Of a DNA stretch of 64,000 bases, positions 56,950-64,000 are shown one piece after another. The stretch is from GMQP-bins7 sp963776565 (lineage in GTDB: Bacteria > Actinomycetota > Thermoleophilia > Gaiellales > Gaiellaceae), in assembly GCA_963776565.1 (NCBI GenBank), contig CAVZNF010000002.1, positions 310,001 through 374,000 on the forward strand, in the 5' to 3' direction. The notes beneath the pieces were generated by a model. That model was not told the DNA's origin. It saw nothing but the letters and a program-made list of their open reading frames with translations, and made no database searches. Within the stretch, counting starts at the first letter, position 1, and every line of letters begins with the position of its first letter. The translations under genes and the position numbers were made by a program.

Positions 56950-58035
56950 TCAGGCGTGCGAAGCACGCGCCGCGCCGGCCAACGCACGCCGCAGACGGAC
57001 GAACAGCGCCTCCAGCGCGAGCGACGGATTGAGGTTGAACTCCTCCAGCGCGCGCCACGTCTCGCGCACCGTCTCGGCCGCCTCGATCGCGCCGTCCGAG
57101 GCATCCGCGGCGACGTCCTCGCGCAGGTCGTCCACCCGGTCTGCGTGCACGATCGCTCCCTCCGCTCCGGCCGCGACGACGACGAGATCGCGGTACCACG
57201 CCTCGAGCCCCTCGAGCTCGGCGAGGACCTCGTCGCGCTCCGCGCCACGCTGCGCACGCCTCACGCGCTGCTCGGCATCGCGTGCCGGAAGATCCAGTGT
57301 GTCGACGACTCCCTGCTCGCGCTCCCGCGCCTCCTCTCCCTTCGCCGACGCGGCGCCGAGGAGCACGCTCACCGCATCGGCGGGCTCGAAGCTGGCCGAG
57401 TACACGGAGCGTGCGGTCGCGATGAGCTCCTCGCGTCGAGCGGCCGCCTCGGGATCGAGCAGTCGGCGGGCACGGTCGAGCCGGCCGGACGACGCGCGCG
57501 CAAGCACGCGGACCTCATCCGCGGTCCGCTCGGGCGCCTGAGACGCGATCCACTCGCGGACGGCGCTCTCGGACAGCCTCCGGAACGGGATGAGCTGGCA
57601 GCGCGACAGGATCGTCGGCGGGAGCGGTCCGAGCTCGCCGGCGACGAGGACGATGACCGCGTAAGCAGGCGGCTCCTCGAGGTCCTTGAGCAGCGCATCG
57701 GCGGCGTCCTCGTTCATGCGATCCGCGTCGAGGATCACGTAGACCCGGCGATCGGCTTCGAACGGCCGCATGTGCAGGTCGTGGCGGAGCGCGCGAATGT
57801 CGTCGATGCGGATCATCTCGCCGAGCGGCTGGAGCAGGTACAGGTCCGGATGCGCGCGGGATTCGACACGGCGCGCGTCTCCCAGCAGCGCCGCCGCGAA
57901 CGCGAACGCCGCCGTCCGCTTGCCGACGCCCGCGGGGCCGTGCAGGAGGTACGCGTGCGAGACGCCGTTTTCGAGCGCGGCGGTCAAGAGCCGCTTCGCC
58001 TCGGGCTGCTCAGGTACGGACGCGAAGGGCTCCAT
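56950..58035 (-). CDS. holB: DNA polymerase III delta-prime-like subunit
   Basis: A 361-residue clamp-loader ATPase-fold protein. It has Walker A LLHGPAGVGKRTAAFAF, the sensor/Walker B region VYVILDADRMNEDAADALLK, the SRC-like motif ILSRCQLIPFRRL and a C-terminal helical collar. It helps load the sliding clamp for replication. No zinc-cysteine module is evident between the ATPase motifs, unlike many delta-prime proteins. The start (ATG 58035) lies 26 bases inside tmk, the classical tmk-holB arrangement. Confidence 0.9.
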   Translation of the reverse strand: MEPFASVPEQPEAKRLLTAALENGVSHAYLLHGPAGVGKRTAAFAFAAALLGDARRVESRAHPDLYLLQPLGEMIRIDDIRALRHDLHMRPFEADRRVYVILDADRMNEDAADALLKDLEEPPAYAVIVLVAGELGPLPPTILSRCQLIPFRRLSESAVREWIASQAPERTADEVRVLARASSGRLDRARRLLDPEAAARREELIATARSVYSASFEPADAVSVLLGAASAKGEEAREREQGVVDTLDLPARDAEQRVRRAQRGAERDEVLAELEGLEAWYRDLVVVAAGAEGAIVHADRVDDLREDVAADASDGAIEAAETVRETWRALEEFNLNPSLALEALFVRLRRALAGAARASHA

Positions 58036-58606
58036 ACACCTCCTCCGCGAGCTCGTCGGCGGGTCGCTTCGCATCGAGGACGACGATCCGCTCCGGGAAC
58101 CGGGCAGCGAGCTCGCGGTAGCCGGCTGCAGCGCGCTCGTGGAAGGCCTCCGACTCACGCTCGAGCCGGTCATGCTCGCGATCGAGCCGACTACCGATCT
58201 CGGCAGCGTCGAGCGCGAGCAGGAACGTGCGGTCCGGCAGCAGACCACCCACGGCGGCGAGATTCAGGTCGAGGACGCGGTCGAGTCCGAGCTCCCGGCC
58301 GACACCCTGATACGCCACCGACGAGTCGAGGTAGCGGTCGCAGATGACGGACGCGCCGCGCTCGAGCGCCGGGCGGATCACGATCTCGACGTGCTGCGCG
58401 CGGGCTGCCGCGTAGAGGAGCGCCTCCGCCCACGGGGTCACGTCGCCTCCGTGCAGGACGAGGTCGCGGATCTTCTCGCCGAGCTCCGTCCCCCCTGGCT
58501 CGCGCGTCGAGATCACCTCCAGGCCATCGGCGTCGAGCCGTGAGCGGAGCAGTTCCGCCTGCGTCGACTTCCCGGATCCGTCGAGCCCCTCGAACGTGAT
58601 GAACAT
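58010..58606 (-). CDS. tmk: Thymidylate kinase
   Basis: A 198-residue dTMP kinase giving dTDP. P-loop FEGLDGSGKSTQAELL is at the N-terminus, then the DR-type motif VICDRYLDSSVAYQGVGREL and LID region REHDRLERESEAFHE. ATG 58606 is preferred to the ATG at 58615 because it lies seven bases after TAGGAT and starts directly with the FITFEG strand. It overlaps holB. Confidence 0.92.
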   Translation of the reverse strand: MFITFEGLDGSGKSTQAELLRSRLDADGLEVISTREPGGTELGEKIRDLVLHGGDVTPWAEALLYAAARAQHVEIVIRPALERGASVICDRYLDSSVAYQGVGRELGLDRVLDLNLAAVGGLLPDRTFLLALDAAEIGSRLDREHDRLERESEAFHERAAAGYRELAARFPERIVVLDAKRPADELAEEVYGALRVRT

Positions 58607-58613
58607 CGGCTCC

Positions 58614-58635
58614 ATCCTACGGTCGTCCGTAGGAT
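58614..58635. promoter_or_regulatory. Divergent -10 elements in a perfect inverted repeat
   Basis: ATCCTACGG-TCGT-CCGTAGGAT is a perfect 9-base inverted repeat. Its two arms are the -10 hexamers TAGGAT of tmk (minus) and of the epimerase gene (plus). They stand seven and six bases from the two start codons, so both genes should be leaderless and share one compact promoter. Confidence 0.6.
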
Positions 58636-58641
58636 CCGATC

Positions 58642-59556
58642 GTGCGGTCAATCGTCACCGGAGGCGCGGGTTTCATCGGGTCGCACGTCGTCGACGCGCT
58701 CGTGGCGCGGGGCGACGAGGTCGCCGTGATCGACTCGCTCGTCCACGGCAAGGAGGAGAACGTCGCCTCCGGCGCCGAGCTCCACGTGCGCGACATCCGC
58801 GAGTCGCTCGACGACATCTTCGACGCCGTTCGGCCCGAGGCCGTGTTCCACCTGGCCGCACAGGCGGACGTGCGGGTCTCCGTCGAGCACCCAGTGGAGG
58901 ACGCCGAGGTGAACGTGCTCGGCACCGTTCGCATCCTCGAAGCGGCGCGCAGACACAGCGCGCAGGTCGTCTTCTCCTCGACCGGCGGTGCCATCTACGG
59001 CGAATGCGTCGAGCCCGCAGGCGAGGACTCGCCGTGCGAGCCGCTCTCGCCATATGGCACGGCGAAGCTCGCCGGCGAGGAGTACATCCGCTCCTTCAAC
59101 CGTCTCTACGGGACGAAGCACATCGCGCTGCGGTACGGGAACGTCTACGGCCCGCGGCAGGATCCGCACGGAGAGGCAGGGGTCGTCGCGATCTTCCTCG
59201 GCGCGCTCGCACGCGGCGAGCAGGCGAAGATCTTCGGCGACGGCGTGCAGACGCGCGACTACGTCTACGTCGGCGATGTCGCACGCGCGACGACCTCGAC
59301 GCTCGGACAGGACAGCGGCGTCTTCAACGTCGGAACCGGACGCGAGACGTCCGTCGTCGAGCTGTACGAGCTGTGCGCCAAGGTCGCCGGCTCGGACACC
59401 CCGGCCGAGCATGCGCCTGCACGCCTCGGCGAGCTCCAGCGCAGCTTTCTCGATCCCGAGCGCGCGGCGCACGAGCTCGGGTTCAGCGCGATGGTCGAGC
59501 TCGAGGACGGTCTGCGCGCGACCTGGGACTGGATTCGAGGAACCGAGAAGGACTGA
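58642..59556 (+). CDS. galE: UDP-glucose 4-epimerase-like NAD-dependent epimerase
   Basis: A 304-residue extended short-chain dehydrogenase. NAD motif IVTGGAGFIGSHVVDAL is at the N-terminus. The catalytic triad is Ser/Thr in VVFSSTGGAIYG and Tyr-x-x-x-Lys in LSPYGTAKLAGEEYI. RYGNVYGPRQDPHGEAGVVA and FNVGTGRETSV follow. It probably interconverts a UDP-hexose for cell-surface polysaccharide, matching the O-antigen-ligase-like gene nearby. The exact sugar is uncertain. GTG 58642 is set by the -10 hexamer six bases upstream. Confidence 0.87.
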   Translation: MRSIVTGGAGFIGSHVVDALVARGDEVAVIDSLVHGKEENVASGAELHVRDIRESLDDIFDAVRPEAVFHLAAQADVRVSVEHPVEDAEVNVLGTVRILEAARRHSAQVVFSSTGGAIYGECVEPAGEDSPCEPLSPYGTAKLAGEEYIRSFNRLYGTKHIALRYGNVYGPRQDPHGEAGVVAIFLGALARGEQAKIFGDGVQTRDYVYVGDVARATTSTLGQDSGVFNVGTGRETSVVELYELCAKVAGSDTPAEHAPARLGELQRSFLDPERAAHELGFSAMVELEDGLRATWDWIRGTEKD

Positions 59557-59565
59557 GCTGACGTC

Positions 59566-59582
59566 GGGCGAAACGTTCGCCC
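59566..59582 (+). promoter_or_regulatory. Hairpin abutting the LytR-C start codon
   Basis: GGGCGAAACGTTCGCCC ends at the base before GTG 59583 and is a perfect 7-base stem with a three-base loop (or the operator-like core CGAAACGTTCG). It replaces any ribosome-binding site. It could end the epimerase transcript or control initiation. Confidence 0.45.
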
Positions 59583-60101
59583 GTGGATCATCCGCTCTCT
59601 GCTCCCGACGCGCTCGTCCGCCCCTGGCGCACCGCGGCCTACGTCGCCGTCGCCGTCGCTGCGATCGAGCTGCTCCTTCTCCTTCTGATCGGAGGGGGCA
59701 AGCTCGTCGGCTGGGCGTCCGACCGCGTTCAGCTGGCCGCGGAGAAGCACGCGCTCGCGCCCGTGAAGCACGCGCACCAGACCGTGGCGCACAAGCCGGC
59801 GCCGACGCCCGCCGCCAAGCGGGCGCGCTCGAAGACTGTCGTTCTCGTCCTGAACGGGAACGGCCGGACTGGCGCCGCCGCCTCCGCAGCGTCGCGCGTG
59901 CAGTCGCGCGGCTACAAGATCGGAACTGTCACGAACGCGCCGGAGCTCGTCCCGCGCAGCATCGTGATGTACAGGCCGGGCTTCGCGGGTGAGGGCAAGC
60001 GGCTCGGCAAGGACCTCGGCGTGAAGCTCGTCACGCCGCTCGACGGCATGCGGGCCAAGGAGCTCGGCCGCGCGCAAGTCGTCTTCATTCTCGGTCCCTA
60101 G
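59583..60101 (+). CDS. LytR C-terminal-domain protein
   Basis: A 172-residue protein with a single N-terminal membrane helix (AAYVAVAVAAIELLLLLLIG), an Ala/Pro/Lys linker and a LytR-C domain (VVLVLNGNGRTGAAASAASR, YKIGTVTNAPELVPRSIVMY). This domain is found at the end of LytR-CpsA-Psr wall-glycopolymer ligases or alone. It lies outside the membrane and probably takes part in cell-envelope polymer attachment. The stop forms CTAG with the convergent ligase-like gene. Confidence 0.84.
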   Translation: MDHPLSAPDALVRPWRTAAYVAVAVAAIELLLLLLIGGGKLVGWASDRVQLAAEKHALAPVKHAHQTVAHKPAPTPAAKRARSKTVVLVLNGNGRTGAAASAASRVQSRGYKIGTVTNAPELVPRSIVMYRPGFAGEGKRLGKDLGVKLVTPLDGMRAKELGRAQVVFILGP

Positions 60102-62061
60102 GACCCTGGCGCGCACCCGCCGTCGTTCACCGCGTCGCGGGCGACGTCGAGCGGACCGCCCTCCTGCCACTGGTTCCCAGCAGGATCGAGCGTGTAGGAG
60201 TTGTTGAGGAAGCGGTACGCGGCGCAGAGGTTCTCGCGTACGTCGAACTCGAAGATCCCGAGCGTGTACCAGGTGAGCGGGTTGTCCGGCTGCAGCTCGA
60301 CCGCGCGGATGTACGCCCGCTCCGCTCGCAACTGAACGCGCTGACGCTCGGCGACGCGAGCCTGCGCGAAGAGCGGATCGGCCGACACCGGGTTGAAGCG
60401 GTGCGCCCAGCGCGCCTCGTCGAGCGCCTTGTCGAGGTCGCCGGCGACGAGCGCACGGGTCGAGCGGCGCTCGGCACGATCGGCGAGGCGTGGGAACGAG
60501 AACGACACCAGGACGACCGCCGCCAGCAAGACGATTCCGACTCCCAGGATCGGTCGTCTTCGGCGCCGCGACCGACTCGCGACCCGCGACGGCGAGCACG
60601 CCGAGCGCGACCATCGTCGGCGCCGTGACCGCCAGGAAGTCCCAGTTGTAATCCACGAGCGCATGACCGACGTACGCGGTGGGGGCGGCGACGAGCGCGA
60701 CAGCGGCTGCGCGCTCCGGGCCTCCTAGCCGGCGGAGCGCGCAGACGCACACGCGCTGCTCCGCCCAGGATCAGCACGACGAACAACCCGAACGCGGCCA
60801 CGCCTCCGTCGGCGAGCTGCTGAAGCGGGACGCTGTGCGGCTGGAGGACCGTGTCCGCGTTCGGCCGGAAGCGTTTCCGCGCGATCTCGAACGTCCCCGC
60901 GCCTGCGCCCTCTGGCGCGTGCTGCACGAACACGTCCCACGCCTCGCCCCACCAGCACAGGCGATTGCCGACGTCGAGCGAGCCGAGTCGGCTCGGGTCG
61001 TTCACGACCTCGGAGCAGTCACGGCCCGATGAGACCGCATCGGCGGCGGCGACCGATGCAGCCGCTCCCGCGGCGAGAACGAGGATGACCGCGGCGATCG
61101 CGAGAGCGCGGCCGAGTCGACGTCGCGCTTCGTCGGTGAGCGACCGTCGAAGGCCGACCATGACCAGCGCGACAACGACGGCCGCGCCGACGAGCGCGAG
61201 AACGCCGAACACCGCACCGTCGGCCTCGCGATCCGACAGGGACGCGAGATCCTCCGACAGGCCCGAGCGCGTGAACGCCCAACCCGCGATCGCGAGCGCC
61301 GGCCCAGCGGAGGCAACGAGCAGCAGGCCGCTCTGCACGCGCTCCGTCGAGAGGAACAGCCAGAGCGCGAGCACAACGACGCCGACGACGACTCCGGCGC
61401 GCGAGAGCGTGAGCATGAGCGCGAGCGTCGCGACGTACACGAGCAGGGCGCCGGCCACACGAACAGCCCGTCGATGCTCGCGCTCCGTGCCGAGCCAGAG
61501 GCCGAGCACGATCGCGATGTCGGCGAGGAGCGCGAGCGCATTCCAATGATCGACCGGCTCGTTGAGGCGCGCGACGCGCTCGTCTTTCGCGAGAGCGGGC
61601 ACGGCCTTCGTGACGAGAGCCCACACCAGCGTCGTACCGATGACGATGGAGAGCATCGCCCCCGTCAGACGGGCGGCCTGTGCACGGCCTGCCGCCGCGA
61701 GCACGAGCCCGAGCCCGAGGAACACGGCGTACGCGACGCTCTTGTTGAACGCGTCCCAGCTGAGATCGCCGACGATCGACCACCAGACGGTCACACCGGT
61801 CCAGGTCACGAGGAGGACAAGCGACCAGACGAGCACCGCTCCCGAGCGACCTAGCCTGGGCGCAGGGAGCCGCCCGAACGCAACGGCAAGGAGCGCTCCG
61901 ACGAGCGTGAGGAGGGCGGCCCCGCCCACCGGCAGCGTCCCGCCGACGCCGGATCCGTCGCCGGCGAACATCGCGCCGAGCAGTGCCGCACCGACGAGGG
62001 CGGCAAGAACGCCAGCCCCAGTCCCGGACGCGCGCTCGGACGGCTCCGACGCCGAGTCCAT
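60098..62061 (-). CDS. O-antigen ligase-like polytopic protein with C-terminal TPR region, frame broken twice
   Basis: About 650 residues. More than ten hydrophobic helices are visible, from VLAALVGAALLGAMF onward. The Wzy/WaaL-type segment is GNRLCWWGEAWDVFVQHAPE followed by GAGAGTFEIARKRFRPNADT and PHSVPLQQLADGGV. After frame changes near 60750 and 60555 the protein continues with helices and then TPR-like repeats (WAHRFNPVSADPLFAQARVA, AYIRAVELQPDNPLTWYTLG). It probably polymerises or ligates a surface glycan. ATG 62061 is eight bases after TAGCGT. Confidence 0.83.
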
Positions 62062-62230
62062 GGCGGGCCACGCTAGCAGCGTGCTCCCGTTTACCTCAAT
62101 CGGCAGTCCGGCAGGGATATGCAGGCTCTCCGTCTAACAATTCGTTTACTCTCCCCACACCACCGGCTCACCGCGCACCGGAAGACTCCGCACAGCCGGG
62201 TCTCCGGCCTTTCCCCGTGAGAACTCACTC

Positions 62231-62812
62231 GTGACAGCCACCCGCTCACTCCGCACGTTCCTCGTGGCACTCGTGCTCGTCCTGAGCGCGGTCGCGTCGC
62301 TCTCGTTCGCCAGTGCCGCCGGAGCGGCGACCAAGTGCGGGCAGAAAGTGCTCGCCGACTGGTACGACAACGGGCGCATCGACAAGCTCTACCCGCTCAA
62401 TTGCTACGAGGAGGCGATCGACGCCATCCCGGACGACATCGGTCCGTACGTCGACGCCGAGGACGTCATCACCCGTGCGCTCCAGGGAGCGATGCGCAAT
62501 GAGCTCGACCCCGGTGGGTGCGACCCCACTGCGGACGGCTCGGCGGACGACTGCAAGAACCAGGGCGGCAACGGCAAGAGCGGGAACGGCAATAAGGGGA
62601 ACGAATCGAACGACGGCAACAGCGGCCCAGATAGCACGGGCCAGGCGCTTCCACCGGTCGACACATCCGGGCCGTCGTCCGTTCCGGTCCCACTCCTCGT
62701 GCTCGGCGGGCTCTCGCTCGCGCTCCTTGCCGCAGGTGGCCTCGGATACGTCTCGCGACGCCGCCAGGCCGCGCACGCCGACGACGTCGGCGACGACAAC
62801 ACGCTCGTCTGA
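62231..62812 (+). CDS. Secreted, C-terminally anchored hypothetical protein
   Basis: A 193-residue protein. A signal peptide (FLVALVLVLSAVASLSFASA) is followed by a Cys-containing domain (KCGQKVLADWYDNGRIDKLY), then a low-complexity Gly/Asn/Ser/Asp linker. It ends in LPPVDTSG, a hydrophobic helix and RRRQ. That end resembles a sortase signal without a true LPxTG. It is probably a cell-surface protein. GTG 62231 is preceded by a 169-base gap in which I see no other gene. Confidence 0.75.
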   Translation: MTATRSLRTFLVALVLVLSAVASLSFASAAGAATKCGQKVLADWYDNGRIDKLYPLNCYEEAIDAIPDDIGPYVDAEDVITRALQGAMRNELDPGGCDPTADGSADDCKNQGGNGKSGNGNKGNESNDGNSGPDSTGQALPPVDTSGPSSVPVPLLVLGGLSLALLAAGGLGYVSRRRQAAHADDVGDDNTLV

Positions 62813-63006
62813 AGCCTCGCTGACCGACGGCGGCAAGGCGTTACCGGGTAGAATGTCCGCCTGGTCCGTTTAGTCCTATTTGCAGGGATTTTTCCGTCGC
62901 GACATACCGTCCGGCCTGCGACCTACCATCCCCTGCCCGCTCGCATGACGAACGTCGCTCACCTGGGCGGGAAGACGTAATGTCGAACTCGGTCCGGGAG
63001 GAAACA
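62813..63006 (+). promoter_or_regulatory. Leader region of the ribonucleotide reductase gene
   Basis: A 194-base non-coding stretch, less G+C-rich than its surroundings in the middle (TTTAGTCCTATTTGCAGG). TAGAAT near 62850 may be a -10, giving a leader of about 145 bases. GGGAGG just before ATG 63007 is the ribosome-binding site. I find no NrdR boxes and no recognisable cobalamin riboswitch core. Confidence 0.4.

Positions 63007-64000
<994 letters not shown>

Noticed and set aside
62640..62800. Sortase LPxTG signal in the secreted protein
   Set aside because: The sequence before the C-terminal helix is LPPVDTSG, not LPxTG, and no sortase gene is present in the window.
62813..63006. Cobalamin riboswitch upstream of the B12-dependent reductase
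   Set aside because: No conserved cobalamin-riboswitch core such as GCCACTG was seen.

Overview
The window is G+C-rich, densely coded DNA from a bacterial chromosome. The gene set suggests a deep-branching actinobacterium of the Thermoleophilia (Gaiellales/Solirubrobacterales) type: a class II ribonucleotide reductase, a LytR-C protein, a subtilase with tandem W-x-R-C...Y repeats, a small zinc-ribbon membrane protein with a C-G-R-S-W-N-T motif, and many genes whose start lies 6-8 bases after a -10 hexamer, as in leaderless transcription. No rRNA, prophage, transposase or CRISPR array was seen. One tRNA (Thr, anticodon CGT) is present. No stretch over 300 bases lacks a gene.

About half of the larger genes are broken by one or more single-base indels, often in short homopolymers, while the protein continues in another frame. 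I treat these as draft-assembly errors unless stated and give one feature spanning the whole gene. Where a frame is broken, start and stop are exact but internal junctions are approximate.

Layout. 1-2.0 kb: end of an operon with an FMN-binding glutamate-synthase-type protein and a 149-residue unknown. 2.0-7.4 kb: M15 peptidase, amidotransferase, CBS protein with hisC, GFA zinc protein, recQ. 7.4-12.1 kb: operon of an acyl-CoA-dehydrogenase-like flavoprotein, a DUF1989-aminomethyltransferase fusion and a phytanoyl-CoA-dioxygenase-like enzyme. 12.1-18.9 kb: secreted subtilase, an operon of flavin reductase-cNMP fusion, MFS pump and small protein, an amino-acid permease, a zinc-ribbon membrane protein and a stress protein. 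18.9-28.4 kb: FAD amine oxidoreductase, cation-efflux-like protein, then a tight operon soxD-soxA-soxG-soxB-fhs opposite an IclR regulator. 28.4-32.2 kb: reductase, WYL regulator, small proteins, PEP-mutase family enzyme. 32.2-39.6 kb: kynureninase-like gene, GAF/PucR regulator, glutamine-synthetase-like gene and three glutamate-synthase-domain genes (glxB-glxC-glxD type). 39.6-52.4 kb: methyltransferase, twin M14 carboxypeptidases, GNAT, two CDF transporters, CopCD, membrane proteins, P460-type cytochrome, kbl-tdh, L,D-transpeptidase. 52.5-64 kb: truncated winged-helix gene, aldo/keto reductase-kinase fusion, PAP2 protein, subtilase remnant, CHRD protein, tRNA, holB-tmk, epimerase, LytR-C, O-antigen ligase-like protein, secreted protein and the 5' part of nrdJ.

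Functional reading. The heterotetrameric sarcosine-oxidase-type enzyme, formate-tetrahydrofolate ligase, GS-like ligase and three split glutamate-synthase-domain genes together match the gene content of the N-methylglutamate route for methylamine, or a related N-methyl amino acid pathway. With a second FMN glutamate-synthase paralogue, a GcvT-domain fusion, another FAD amine oxidoreductase, an amino-acid permease and kbl-tdh (threonine to glycine), the region looks like a specialised island for methylated amines and one-carbon units. Substrate assignment is inference.
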